Notes: generated by a model not told the origin, from the letters alone. A stretch of 64,000 nt of DNA from Candidatus Woesearchaeota archaeon (GCA_016930415.1 JAFGGS010000016.1:213340-277339); one strand, 5' to 3'; numbered from the stretch's first letter, positions 15,844 through 25,057 are shown. Numbers and translations: made by a program.

Positions 15844-16260
15844 ATGGTGGGCACAGAATATGGTAGGATGATCCCCAGATATCTCGAGAGGCTTGAGAGG
15901 CCAGAGACACCTCATATCATCAGGAGAGAGGGAATCATAGATGAAGTAACTTCAGAATATGTAATGTTGACAGAGTCAGCAGAAGACCTGCCAACATTCA
16001 CGATCCCGCTTCCATTTGATATGAGAGAAGGCAACCCGAAGACGATTGAGACTATAGAACAAGCAACCCCAGAGATTAAGCTGCTCGCATCAAGAGAACA
16101 CCCACTCAGGGTATATCATAGGGAAAAAGTCGTGGGAGTTTACACGAGAGGCCCTTCTTTCCAGCCAAGAAGCATTGAGATGAGAGAAATCGAGAGGCTA
16201 GCAGATATAGCAAGGAACCTGGCAACAAGCACCAGGGTAATCTCAAGCTATAACCCTTAA
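15844..16260 (+). CDS. Unrecognised 138-residue protein
   Basis: No family recognised. The protein is soluble, acidic in the first half and predicted to be mostly strands (residues 25-110), with a C-terminal helix rich in R and E. GAGGT lies just before the ATG with unusually short spacing. Its TAA shares bases with the stop of the convergent decarboxylase gene (TTAA, 16257-16260). The upstream gap from 15711 has a possible TTAAATAA element at about 15724 and nothing else. Confidence 0.7.
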   Translation: MVGTEYGRMIPRYLERLERPETPHIIRREGIIDEVTSEYVMLTESAEDLPTFTIPLPFDMREGNPKTIETIEQATPEIKLLASREHPLRVYHREKVVGVYTRGPSFQPRSIEMREIERLADIARNLATSTRVISSYNP

Positions 16261-17285
16261 TCCACAATAACGGTCTCTATCTTGTTCAGTTCGCAGAATT
16301 CAGTGTGGAAGTTATAGGCGCCGGCGTTTAGGAAGACTATCTTATCCCCCACCTTGAACTCTTTCTCTGGCGGGAAATAGACCCTGTACCTGAACAAGTC
16401 TGTTGAGCAAGGGGTAATCCCTTTTAAGACATATGCCTTGCCAGTCTCAGACTCGCCCTCCACAAGCAGCTTGACAGGGACGATGAGCGTGTCAGGGCTG
16501 GCGTTATATACTGATGCATCGACAACAATAGTGCTCCCATGGATGCCTACAATCTCAGTCTCAAGCCTTATCGAAGGGCCAGAGATGTACCTGCCAGGCT
16601 CAATCATCAGCTCGACGCCTTTGCCTGAGAGCCAGTCCTTGAGCTCAGTTATCTTCTTGATGACTGAAGGGACTACCTTGTCCGTTATGTTCTTGTACAT
16701 GACTGGCAGCCCGCCGCCGATGTCAACGCAGCCTATCACCTTGAAAACGTCTTCATCTATCAGCTCTGAGAGCTCCCTGACCAAGTCCCATTCGCTCACG
16801 TTCTGGGTCTTCCGATGCACGTGCACCCCCAACATAGATATATTCTTGTTATCTTTCAAGACCTTAAGCTCTGAATTCACAGCACCAGAGTCCATGCCAA
16901 AGACATAGTACTTCTCAGTCTTGATAGTGTTCTCCTTGAGCTTCATTCGCAGGAGCAGCTCGATCTTATGATCATGCTCTTCAATGTATCTTAGCAACAA
17001 GTCAAGGTCTTCCTTGTTCTCCACGACGAACTTGTCGACACCCTGCGCCAAGAGATCCTTCAGAAGCGGTTCGCGCAGGGCCTGAGCCAAGAACCAGACC
17101 CGCTTCTTATCCTTTATCAGCTTCAGCTCGTTTATGAAATGCACGCTGAACATGCATCCAGTCTCCTTCTCGAGAAGCTGTCCGACAATCGGGTTGGTCT
17201 TGAAGCTGTAGCTTATCATTCCAAGAGACCTTATGCTGTCGTATTGCTCCAGCACCCTTGACTTCGATAACAGGAACCTCGCCAT
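16257..17285 (-). CDS. Fold-III PLP-dependent amino-acid decarboxylase (ornithine/diamine type)
   Basis: Belongs to the ornithine/diaminopimelate/carboxynorspermidine decarboxylase family. Residues seen: the PLP-lysine region ISYSFKTNP (about 24-32), VHVHRKTQN, the phosphate-binding VDIGGGLP, EPGRYISGP, and the active-site Cys-x-x-Asp in PCSTDLF (about 290). The 342-residue length is close to the short carboxynorspermidine-type enzymes. Its ATG lies in the tail of the deoxyhypusine synthase gene (GGGAGATTAAGATG), so the two are coupled. It probably makes a polyamine or its precursor, the substrate source for hypusine. Exact substrate uncertain. Confidence 0.82.
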   Translation of the reverse strand: MARFLLSKSRVLEQYDSIRSLGMISYSFKTNPIVGQLLEKETGCMFSVHFINELKLIKDKKRVWFLAQALREPLLKDLLAQGVDKFVVENKEDLDLLLRYIEEHDHKIELLLRMKLKENTIKTEKYYVFGMDSGAVNSELKVLKDNKNISMLGVHVHRKTQNVSEWDLVRELSELIDEDVFKVIGCVDIGGGLPVMYKNITDKVVPSVIKKITELKDWLSGKGVELMIEPGRYISGPSIRLETEIVGIHGSTIVVDASVYNASPDTLIVPVKLLVEGESETGKAYVLKGITPCSTDLFRYRVYFPPEKEFKVGDKIVFLNAGAYNFHTEFCELNKIETVIVD

Positions 17286-17286
17286 C

Positions 17287-18240
17287 TTAATCTCCCAAGA
17301 ACCCCTCTGCTTTCAAGGTCTCCATCGCCTTTATCATCACGAGCGGGAACATGACGCTGACGTCTCCTATGACTGTGCTCGCGTCTGCATCATCCTTGAT
17401 CTTGCCCCAGCTCTTAGCCTCTCTTGTCGTGGCTCCGCTCATGCTGCCAGAGGCCTGGCTTGCAGTGGTGAGATACACAGCATACTCTGCACCTCCATTG
17501 AGCAGGGTTGCGAGGATCGCGTGGTGCTTTGATATGCTTCCGCCAAGCGCGATGACCCCTTTGGCCTCGTCCGGCGTAGTGGTGAAGAGTATGTTCTTGA
17601 AATCCTGCACGACGTCAACCACGAAATCAGGATGCTTCTGCTGAAAGAGGTATAAGTGGAACCCGAACGAGCCATCTGTTATCGCAGGGCAGAATATCGG
17701 AACACCTTTCTTTGTTGCCTGGCAGAGGATTGAGTCCTCACACCCCTCATTTCCTTCAAGTATCAGCCCGATCTCCCTGAACATTTCAGAAGGAGCCCAT
17801 CGCTTCTTTTTCTCATATAGCTTCATAAGCATAGGGTTTATCAAGTCCTCAAACTTCATATAGCTCTCGTTCGAGACGAATATGTTACCGACCCGGTTTA
17901 TCCCCTTCTCATGGAGCTCAACATCATCAGCCTGGAAAGAGCCTATCCTGAATCGCTCTCCGCTCGCTTTCATGATGTCTTCTTCTATCCCGCCGACAGT
18001 GGTCACGACGATGTCTGCCATGCCAAGCCTTATCACCTGGGCGAAGAATCCCCGAAGGCCGCTAGTCACCATGTTGCTCGTGAAGCTTAGGAATATCTTA
18101 GCGCCAGCCTTCTTCATGCGGACGACAGCGCCCGCGGCTTTCGAGAGCTCGATGCTCTGGAAGCCTACTTGGCCTAAGTCCTCTACGAACTCGCTTACAC
18201 TCATCCCTTCTTTCCATTTGAAATCCTTTATGTAATGCAT
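17287..18240 (-). CDS. dys: Deoxyhypusine synthase
   Basis: Transfers the aminobutyl group of spermidine to a lysine of initiation factor aIF5A. The family core is clear: FLSFTSNMVTSGLRG, DIVVTTVGGIEED, the NAD/spermidine segments FCPAITDGSFG and VIALGGSISKHH, and the C-terminal YAVYLTTASQASGSMSGATTREA region (cited by its two halves), followed by WGKI. An in-frame extension upstream exists, but the ATG at 18240 has GAGGTGG eight bases before it and gives the family start. 317 residues. Operon with a decarboxylase, consistent with polyamine supply. Confidence 0.95.
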   Translation of the reverse strand: MHYIKDFKWKEGMSVSEFVEDLGQVGFQSIELSKAAGAVVRMKKAGAKIFLSFTSNMVTSGLRGFFAQVIRLGMADIVVTTVGGIEEDIMKASGERFRIGSFQADDVELHEKGINRVGNIFVSNESYMKFEDLINPMLMKLYEKKKRWAPSEMFREIGLILEGNEGCEDSILCQATKKGVPIFCPAITDGSFGFHLYLFQQKHPDFVVDVVQDFKNILFTTTPDEAKGVIALGGSISKHHAILATLLNGGAEYAVYLTTASQASGSMSGATTREAKSWGKIKDDADASTVIGDVSVMFPLVMIKAMETLKAEGFLGD

Positions 18241-18305
18241 GTAAAAACCACCTCTTGAAGCACAGCTTGCAGCAGAATTTGCCACGCTGAAAATAAAATG
18301 CGTAT

Positions 18306-18323
18306 CTGGTTTAGCTGGTTTAG
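18306..18323. repeat. Tandem 9-bp repeat in the divergent promoter region
   Basis: CTGGTTTAG occurs twice head to tail in the 237-nt gap between deoxyhypusine synthase and the lipase-like gene. A TATA-like CATTTTATTTTC (minus, about 18290-18300) and CTTTTTAAAATC (plus, about 18457-18468) are the likely promoters. No gene lies in the gap. Confidence 0.45.
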
Positions 18324-18477
18324 CGTGATAGAACACTGAGTAGAATAGAACGTCTATGCATTTGCTTTGACAGTGTTATCGCGCATCATTGCCCCTTCAG
18401 GATGACGAATTCGTTTAAAAAGGTTGCGGAAAGATCCAGGCAGCAGCGTATGGGAATCTTTTTAAAATCCCTTCCTA

Positions 18478-21264
18478 ATGATATTGCTCGTGACCAAGAA
18501 AGAGATGAAAGAAGACAAGGATTGGAAGGGGGAGAAGGGGGAGAAATCCGGCAAAGAGAGCATCCTCCAGTATGAGAAGCCTGAGAGGATAGACTTAGTC
18601 CTTGAGGGAATCAGCGGACCTAACGAGGCAGGCCTGAAGGAAAAGGAGAAAAAAAACAAGGGAGATGACGCTGATGAGAAAGCCCATAAGCCGAAGTGGA
18701 GATCTCTTACTGTAAAAATCCTTACAGGGCTCGCAGCAGCAGCCATCCTTGCAGCAATAATATTCATCCTCTTCTCAAAAGTCATAATAACCATTGATGA
18801 CGAGCTCACGCTCAGGATAACACCTCTGCAGCAGGAATCCAGCGTCAGGAACGGCGAGAGCGTGACGATAATATTCAACCTCAAGAACGACAACCTATGG
18901 CAGTGCGACGCCACCTGCAAGTTCGCGTTCATCGACCTTAGGAACAATACTAGGATATATTCAGGGCAGGAGGTGCTGCGTCATGGTCAAGAAGTCGAGA
19001 AGAGCATAGAGATAAAAGCACCCAATAGGGGAAGCGGACAGATATTATACTCTTTCGAGGCTGAGTGCAACAACATAAAGAGCGTGATATGCCTGACCGC
19101 AGAGGAGAAGAGGCTTAGCAGGGCCATAGCGCTAGTGTCATATGACCTGCCGGAAGAAGATAAGACTATAAGAGACGAAGCCAAGCCGAAAATCGAGCTC
19201 TTGTTGTCAAGGACAACCGCTGCAAACGAGGTGCTTGAGTACGAGAAAGCAATCCTTGAAGTCCTACCGGAAGGAGTCTTGGAAAGCGATGAGATAAGCT
19301 ATCTCTATGACAGGAAGAAAAGCGATGTTGAGAGGATCTCTCTTGAGACTGAAAGACTGAAGCAGCTTTGGATAGTCGAGGATTACAAAGGAATCGGGTC
19401 CGGGCCGCTAGACCAAGACGCCTACGATATCGATATCATACTGACTACGCTCGAGGAGCTGAAGAAGGACTCTCTTGACCTGATAGGCCTGCGCAACAAG
19501 AACATAGACTTGCTCCTTCAGGTCAAACAATCGCAGAGGCTTCTTCGGGAGATGAAATCATACTTCCTGGAAGAGTCTACCCCTGAGAACGAGCGCTTGT
19601 ACGAGCGCCTCCTGAACTCCTCTGACGCAATCCATAACCAGTATCTCTTCACAACCAGGAACACCTCTCACTCAGAGGCAAAAACAGCAACTGAGTTGAA
19701 TCAAAGCGTGCTAGAGCTGGAGAGTGTAAGAGCGACGTATCAGGATGTCAAGGCAGAGCTCTACGCCTTGTTCTTCAGCTCAAGGCACAAACTGATCCTT
19801 AAAGGTGAAAACGTCACGAACACAACAATAGACGACCCTGACTGCGACCTCCTGAAATCATATGCTTACAGGATTGAGCTTGCAAACGCAGAAGCGAATA
19901 AGAAACAAGGCACGTTCCTGGTGGAGGAACTGCCTCCTGAACCTGCAGGAGGGGACGCAGGATCAGGGAATGAGACTGAAAACTCAACAACTGACGACAA
20001 AGCCACGCCAGAGCTGGTAGCTGAAGCAGAGCTGTTCCTGGAAATCCAGGGAATCGATGACGCGAAGAAAGAGATCAGGCAAAACGTGATCGACAACAAG
20101 GCAGTCGTGCTCGAGAAGCTTGATAAGAAGATCCCGAACGCCACGAAACCAGCAGAACCCATGGAGGCCGCGCTTAGCCTCGCCCTCATCAACAACAAAG
20201 AGAATCTTCTGTTCATATCCAATAACTGCGGGCAACCTGGGCAGACAGCGCCGTCAGAGGGAATAAACGCAATAGATCATCTCGCGCTCATCGACCTTGA
20301 TGAACTGGAGAGCCTGAGAATCACGACGCCTCAGATGCCTTCTGCAACTGCAAACGAGTCAGAGGCAGGCGGCAACGAGGCCACGTCAGCAACAACGCTC
20401 GAGGATAATCCCAGCAAGTGCTGCGTGTATGGGAACTGCTCTCCTTGCTGCGACGAGCCGGCCTGTAAGGAAGAGGATTACCCGATTCTCCTGATTCACG
20501 GGCACGCTTTCAACAAGGACAGCCATCCGGACAGCGTCCTTAATGTCTTCAACAACTTCGAGAGGAGGATAACTAACGATGGACTGCTTTCCTTTGGAAG
20601 GCTTGACATGAAGGCAGAACAGGAACAAAACATGACAGGTGAGTGGGGGCGGGCCAGGATGCCTGTCGTGATTAAGGCCAGCTACTACTTCATAACATAT
20701 TACAGCCTAGGGGATTATACTGTGGGGATTAAGTCCGAGGAGAGCATCGAGAACTACGCGATCAGGCTAAAGGAGATTATCGCTCTCGTGAAGCAGATGA
20801 CTGGAAAAGACAAGGTCAATATAGTCGCCCACTCGATGGGTGGACTGGTCGCGAGGGAGTATGTAAGCCTTTTTGGCGGTGGCGATGTCCAGAAGCTGAT
20901 CACAGTTAACACGCCTCATCATGGCGTAGAGGGCAGGGTCAAGGAGTGGTGCACTTTCCTTGGTTCTCGGAAGGAGTGTGAAGAGCTCGGGGAAGGAAGC
21001 ATCTTTCTCAGCAGGCTCAATTCCAAGGAGCTGCCTGCAAATATCCAGGCCTACTCTATAAGGAGCACTGGCTGCCTGATGGAGGGTGACAAAACTGGCG
21101 ATGGGGTAGTCACTAATGAGAGCGGAATCCTTGAAGGCGCTTCTAACTTCGAGATGCCAGGAGACTGTATGGACGCGTTCAAGTCAGATCTGCATGTCAG
21201 GGCGATGGATCCTGATGTGTTCCCTGACATGTATGCCTTGATAATAGGCCTTCTTAAATCATGA
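18478..21264 (+). CDS. Membrane-anchored lipase/PGAP1-like alpha/beta hydrolase
   Basis: A 928-residue protein with a charged cytoplasmic N-terminus (1-80), one transmembrane helix (about 81-105), a large extracellular helical and strand region with many N-x-S/T sequons, a six-cysteine patch around residues 640-660 (KCCVYGNCSPCCDEPAC), and an alpha/beta-hydrolase domain from about 665. That domain has the oxyanion segment ILLIHGHAFN, the nucleophile elbow AHSMGG (Ser786) and a candidate His near the end in SDLHVRAM. It should hydrolyse an ester or amide outside the cell. The start is uncertain: GTG at 18490 or ATG at 18505 fit the TATA position better. Confidence 0.8.
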   Translation: MILLVTKKEMKEDKDWKGEKGEKSGKESILQYEKPERIDLVLEGISGPNEAGLKEKEKKNKGDDADEKAHKPKWRSLTVKILTGLAAAAILAAIIFILFSKVIITIDDELTLRITPLQQESSVRNGESVTIIFNLKNDNLWQCDATCKFAFIDLRNNTRIYSGQEVLRHGQEVEKSIEIKAPNRGSGQILYSFEAECNNIKSVICLTAEEKRLSRAIALVSYDLPEEDKTIRDEAKPKIELLLSRTTAANEVLEYEKAILEVLPEGVLESDEISYLYDRKKSDVERISLETERLKQLWIVEDYKGIGSGPLDQDAYDIDIILTTLEELKKDSLDLIGLRNKNIDLLLQVKQSQRLLREMKSYFLEESTPENERLYERLLNSSDAIHNQYLFTTRNTSHSEAKTATELNQSVLELESVRATYQDVKAELYALFFSSRHKLILKGENVTNTTIDDPDCDLLKSYAYRIELANAEANKKQGTFLVEELPPEPAGGDAGSGNETENSTTDDKATPELVAEAELFLEIQGIDDAKKEIRQNVIDNKAVVLEKLDKKIPNATKPAEPMEAALSLALINNKENLLFISNNCGQPGQTAPSEGINAIDHLALIDLDELESLRITTPQMPSATANESEAGGNEATSATTLEDNPSKCCVYGNCSPCCDEPACKEEDYPILLIHGHAFNKDSHPDSVLNVFNNFERRITNDGLLSFGRLDMKAEQEQNMTGEWGRARMPVVIKASYYFITYYSLGDYTVGIKSEESIENYAIRLKEIIALVKQMTGKDKVNIVAHSMGGLVAREYVSLFGGGDVQKLITVNTPHHGVEGRVKEWCTFLGSRKECEELGEGSIFLSRLNSKELPANIQAYSIRSTGCLMEGDKTGDGVVTNESGILEGASNFEMPGDCMDAFKSDLHVRAMDPDVFPDMYALIIGLLKS

Positions 21265-21372
21265 AGGTAGATGAATTTAAAAATTAAACGAAAGATTTAT
21301 TAATCAAGCCATATTTTTGATAGACAAATAAGCAATTAATAAGAAATGACAATCCAAAACAGGTGATTCTAG

Positions 21373-22014
21373 ATGCAAAACATGAAAAAAAAGATAATAG
21401 TGGCTCCAGTAGGAGACTACATGGAAGACTTATTCGTAGGGATAAGGGAATTCCCGACCGAGAAAGTCATACTCCTAGCGCCCAAAGACAGGATGAAAGA
21501 AGCAGAAGAGACAAAGAAGAGCCTAGACAAGTTCAAGGTCCCAACCGAAATAAAGCAGATAGACGGCTTCATATGGGAAGAGATATTCAAGGAAGTAGCC
21601 AACATAAAGAAGATAGAAGGAGGAGACGTCCTAATAAACGTGTCGACAGGAGATAGGGAGAGCAGATGCGCAGCGACAAGCGCGGCGTTTGTGAACGGCC
21701 TTAAAGCATTCGCGATAAAAGACAACGAGCCAATGATGCTGCCTGTACTCAAGTTCTCATACTACACTCTCCTCACCAACAAGAAGATGGGAATACTAAA
21801 GACGCTATTCACGAAGAAGGACTGCTGCGCAAGCCTCGAAGACCTAAGCAAGCAGACTAAGATGAGCCTTCCACTCATCTCATACCACATAAACGGCACG
21901 CTCAAAAGCGAAGGCTTAAAGCAGATGGGACTAGTCGAGACAAGAGAAGAGAAAGGAAAGATAAGGATAAACCTATCCTTCCTAGGACGAATGATAGTTA
22001 AGGGGTATGTCTAA
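21373..22014 (+). CDS. CARF-like sensor fused to a winged-helix DNA-binding domain
   Basis: Residues about 6-120 form a Rossmann-like domain of the CARF type: KIIVAPVGDY at the start and the ligand-loop LINVSTGDRESRCAATSAA at about 87-105 (compare the N-x-T/S-G-G/D loop of CARF proteins). Residues about 135-205 are a winged helix (LSKQTKMSLPLISYHINGTLKSEG in two halves, then LVETREEKGKIRI). This matches Csa3-like or DUF6293-like archaeal regulators that sense a small nucleotide. AGGTGAT precedes the ATG and a CGAAAGATTTATTAA promoter lies at 21284-21299. No CRISPR genes are near. It overlaps the following protease gene by 8 nt. Confidence 0.72.
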   Translation: MQNMKKKIIVAPVGDYMEDLFVGIREFPTEKVILLAPKDRMKEAEETKKSLDKFKVPTEIKQIDGFIWEEIFKEVANIKKIEGGDVLINVSTGDRESRCAATSAAFVNGLKAFAIKDNEPMMLPVLKFSYYTLLTNKKMGILKTLFTKKDCCASLEDLSKQTKMSLPLISYHINGTLKSEGLKQMGLVETREEKGKIRINLSFLGRMIVKGYV

Positions 22015-22612
22015 GATGCTATTCTCAGTTGCGGAGATAATCGACATAGTCATAATGACAGGAGCGATAGGATTCATATTCAAAGACGTCTTCAAGAGAA
22101 GGCCGAAAGTGGAGGTCCTGCTCCCGAAAAGCTATGATCCGCTCTCACAATACAACAGCAGGTTCAACTGGAACGACTTCTGGTTCGCAGTGGCAGTCGT
22201 CGGCCCAAGCGTGATACTCCACGAATTCGGCCACAAGTTCTTCGCCATAGCCAACGGCATGAGCGCAGAGTTCCACGCAGCATACACCTGGCTGATAATA
22301 GGCCTGATCCTGAAGCTCCTAAGCTTCGGATTCATATTCTTCGTACCAGCCTACGTCTCAATATCAGGAGGGACCGCCCTCCAGATGGCAGGAGCGGCGT
22401 TCGCAGGACCAGCAGTCAATCTCATACTATGGCTAGGCGCATCAGCGATCCTGAAGCACAACCAGCAGAACAGGAGATTCAAGGGAGACCTGTTCCACTT
22501 AACGTTCCTGACAAGTAGGATAAACATGTTCCTGTTCATATTCAACATGCTGCCGATACCAGGCTTCGACGGGTGGAACTTCCTGACATACCTATCCAAG
22601 GCGATATTCTAG
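22007..22612 (+). CDS. Site-2-protease-like membrane zinc metalloprotease (M50)
   Basis: Polytopic membrane protein of 201 residues. HEFGH (72-76) supplies the HExxH zinc site inside a hydrophobic segment, and NMLPIPGFDGWNF near residue 180 is the third-ligand N-x-x-P-x-x-x-x-D-G motif of M50 proteases. There is no PDZ or CBS domain. Such proteases release membrane-tethered regulators. The gene starts inside the CARF-regulator gene (GGGGT before ATG), so both are co-translated. The target is unknown; the neighbouring coiled-coil and lipase proteins are possible clients by location only. Confidence 0.88.
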   Translation: MSKMLFSVAEIIDIVIMTGAIGFIFKDVFKRRPKVEVLLPKSYDPLSQYNSRFNWNDFWFAVAVVGPSVILHEFGHKFFAIANGMSAEFHAAYTWLIIGLILKLLSFGFIFFVPAYVSISGGTALQMAGAAFAGPAVNLILWLGASAILKHNQQNRRFKGDLFHLTFLTSRINMFLFIFNMLPIPGFDGWNFLTYLSKAIF

Positions 22613-22721
22613 ATCAGGAACTGACAAGGAAAGACAAGGAAAATATCAGAAAGACCTGGAAAGCGAGCTGTTTTCCAAAAATGTTATAAACAAAAAAACC
22701 AACCCCCACCAAGGCGAGGAA

Positions 22722-23957
22722 ATGGGACTATTCGATTTTTTAAAGAGGAAAACCCTTGAAGAGATACACTTCTCAGAGCTGGAAGACTGGCTAGAAGACC
22801 ACCTCACCAAGAAGAAGCTTGACGAGAAGATCAAAGCCGCAAAGCAAGACATAGAGAAGATACTGGAGAGATGCGAGGATAGACTCGAGCACCTGGGAGA
22901 AGCCAGTTTGATGAACGATAAGATCCCTGAGAAAGAGAAGCAGATAATGGAAGGCCACAGAAAAAGCTACATCCAGAAGATAAAGAGATTCCTAAACGAT
23001 ATAGACGTCCCTGACGACGCGGCCCAGACAGGATACTACCACGCCAAGTTCTCAGAGAAACTAAATAGCTTAAGCGAAGAGACAGCTAAGAACCACGCAG
23101 TCCTTCAACACTTCTTCGGCCAAGAAGTGTCAAAGATCATAAGGGACATAAAGAACGTCGAGCAAAGCCTCTCAAAGCTCCAATCAGACATCCAGAAAGA
23201 GGGAGTAGACCTCATAAAAGAGGCCAAGATAAAGCTCAAGCAATACCACGAAGACCGGATGAGGAAAGACCGACTCGAGACAGAGAAAGAAAGCCAGAGC
23301 CAGATCCTGGACAATCTCAAGAGGAAGAAAGAGAAGCTAGAATCAAGAATCGGCGAGCTGAAGAAGAGCAAAGAATACCTTGAGTTCAAGGATTTCCTGG
23401 ATAAGAAGAAGAGCATAGAAGATGAGGTCTCAAGGATAGAAACTGAGCTTGCAGCAGCATTTGCAGAACTGCAAAGGCCTCTTAAGAAATACACCCACAA
23501 CACATCGCACGAGAAGCTCGTGGACAAGTACTCATCAGACCCTGCAGGCGCTCTAAAAGAGGACGAGACGCTACTGATACATAAAGTCATAGAGAAGATG
23601 GGCGCAGAACTCCACCTGCTGGAGCTAAAGGAGAAGCAGCTTGAGAAGACCAAAGAACTAATGGAGAAGTTCACAAAATCATTCCTGAGTGAGAAGAGAC
23701 ACGAACTCTCAGGGCTAAAAGAGATGAACCGCGACCTCGCAAGCCAGATCAACAGGAGCGTCGTAGCGCTCAACATATCAGAGAACGAGAACTGGAAGCG
23801 ATCCATCGAGAATAAGATGGAGGAGTGCGAGAGGGAGATACAAGCCACCACCCAGGAGATCGAAGACATAAACCTAGCGTATCAGAAGCAGAAAGTGAAG
23901 GAGAAAGCCAAGGAGATACACCCGCACCTCAGAATACACGACGAGGAAGACGAGTGA
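22722..23957 (+). CDS. Long coiled-coil protein of unknown function
   Basis: A 411-residue, almost entirely helical protein rich in E, K and L with heptad periodicity from about residue 130 to 400. The first 60 residues (MGLFDFLKRKTLEE) could form a small docking domain. There are no transmembrane segments and no Walker motifs, so it is not an intact SMC or Rad50. GAGG precedes the ATG and a TGTTATAAAC promoter lies at 22682-22691. The Nip7-like gene follows after 32 nt, probably in one transcript. Confidence 0.8.
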   Translation: MGLFDFLKRKTLEEIHFSELEDWLEDHLTKKKLDEKIKAAKQDIEKILERCEDRLEHLGEASLMNDKIPEKEKQIMEGHRKSYIQKIKRFLNDIDVPDDAAQTGYYHAKFSEKLNSLSEETAKNHAVLQHFFGQEVSKIIRDIKNVEQSLSKLQSDIQKEGVDLIKEAKIKLKQYHEDRMRKDRLETEKESQSQILDNLKRKKEKLESRIGELKKSKEYLEFKDFLDKKKSIEDEVSRIETELAAAFAELQRPLKKYTHNTSHEKLVDKYSSDPAGALKEDETLLIHKVIEKMGAELHLLELKEKQLEKTKELMEKFTKSFLSEKRHELSGLKEMNRDLASQINRSVVALNISENENWKRSIENKMEECEREIQATTQEIEDINLAYQKQKVKEKAKEIHPHLRIHDEEDE

Positions 23958-23989
23958 ACAAAACCTAAGATGACTGGCACGGAAAGAAC

Positions 23990-24454
23990 ATGAAGAAGCT
24001 AATCTCTTTCATAAAAGAATTCACAAAGAAAGACGTCCCTGAACTCTCAGGAGTAGAGAGGATAGGAAGGCAATACTTCCTTATGAACAAGGAACTCAAG
24101 CAGGCAAGAGATGAACTAGGAAAGATGACTCCGTTCTCAGCAGGCTTGTCATTCGGAAGCCTGGAAGGAAACAAATTCAAGCCAGGATTCCCGCTCCTGG
24201 ACCTGATCGCAAGATACACAGACAGGATCGCAGTAGCAGACTCCAAAGGAGAGATCATGTTCTTATACCACAACAGCATAACAGCAGACAACCTGCTGAC
24301 ACAAAAGCAAGAGCCTGAGAGCGGACTCCTGCTCGTCGAGAACGAACGAGGGGAAGTGCTCGGATACGGCGAAGCCAAGAAGGACCGCCAAGGCAAGAAG
24401 ATAATAAAGAACATCCTGGACAGGAGCGACTTCCTCAAGAGAGAGAAAAGATAA
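23990..24454 (+). CDS. Nip7-like pre-PUA/PUA domain protein
   Basis: Resembles Nip7, a 60S ribosome-biogenesis and RNA-binding factor. The pre-PUA part (about 25-80) shows GRQYFLMNKEL and FKPGFPLLDLIA, in the places of the Nip7 segments Y-Y-V and F-R-L-H-V-T-A-L-D-Y-L-A. The PUA part (about 83-150) shows FLYHNSI, GLLLVENERGEVLGYGEAK and RSDFLKRE, matching the F-L-Y-G-N, V-Y-S-M-x-x-x-P-L-G-F-G and A-D-I-G-E-Y-x-R positions recalled for Nip7. Divergent but co-linear over its whole 154 residues. A T-tract at 24483-24488 may terminate the transcript. Confidence 0.7.
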   Translation: MKKLISFIKEFTKKDVPELSGVERIGRQYFLMNKELKQARDELGKMTPFSAGLSFGSLEGNKFKPGFPLLDLIARYTDRIAVADSKGEIMFLYHNSITADNLLTQKQEPESGLLLVENERGEVLGYGEAKKDRQGKKIIKNILDRSDFLKREKR

Positions 24455-24529
24455 CAGGGAGCGTTCATCAAGACAGATAATATTTTTTCGAAAAGGCACC
24501 CCATCAGATTATCGCATAGCATCAGGACT

Positions 24530-25057
24530 CTATAAGCATCCTCTGACTGCAGAACCAAAAGCGTGCTCTGCAGAGGAATATGCAACTGACAAGAATCTCC
24601 CCTTAAGCCTCTGGACCAGGCTTGCGCTTCGCTCCAAAGCCAGGAGATCAGCGCCTGAGACAAGACTAATCCTGTTCTTACCAGCGTATTGCTTAGCGCA
24701 CCTCGTGAATCCGCTGTCAGTCACCATCAACGGGACTGTTCGTAGGCCATTATAGTTCACAAGCTTAATGTGGAACTCCGTCACCTCCTCCAAACCCACC
24801 AGGGAGTCACTCGAATAGTGGGCCTTGCACTCAAGCACGTAGACCTGAAGACTTGATATTCTCATAAGTACCAGATCGTACTCTCGCTTGGTCGCAGGGT
24901 CTGAGATAAAATCATAATTCCTCATCCAATGGTTCTTCTTCATCCGGACGTAGCCATTCCCAAGGAAAGCATCGAGCACCCTTCTCTCGAACGATCTTCC
25001 AAGATCAGTTGATGAAATGCTGATGAGCCCGACGGTCTTGCGTTCTTTGCCTTTCAT
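24530..25057 (-). CDS. PD-(D/E)XK (Mrr-like) nuclease-fold protein
   Basis: A 175-residue protein with the restriction-endonuclease core: E24 in the first helix (DLGRSFERRVL), D61 in REYDLVLM and E76-C-K78 in YVLECKAHYS, followed by the expected helix and a strand (PLMVTDSGF) of the fold. It could cut or bind DNA; homologous domains occur in type IV restriction enzymes and repair nucleases. Its ATG overlaps the stop of the glycine-zipper gene (ATGA, 25054-25057), so the two proteins are made together. No methyltransferase is nearby, which argues against a classical restriction-modification pair. Confidence 0.75.
   Translation of the reverse strand: MKGKERKTVGLISISSTDLGRSFERRVLDAFLGNGYVRMKKNHWMRNYDFISDPATKREYDLVLMRISSLQVYVLECKAHYSSDSLVGLEEVTEFHIKLVNYNGLRTVPLMVTDSGFTRCAKQYAGKNRISLVSGADLLALERSASLVQRLKGRFLSVAYSSAEHAFGSAVRGCL

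Noticed and set aside
18241-18336. N-terminal extension of deoxyhypusine synthase by 32 residues
   Set aside because: The extension has no family match, while the ATG at 18240 has GAGGTGG at good spacing.
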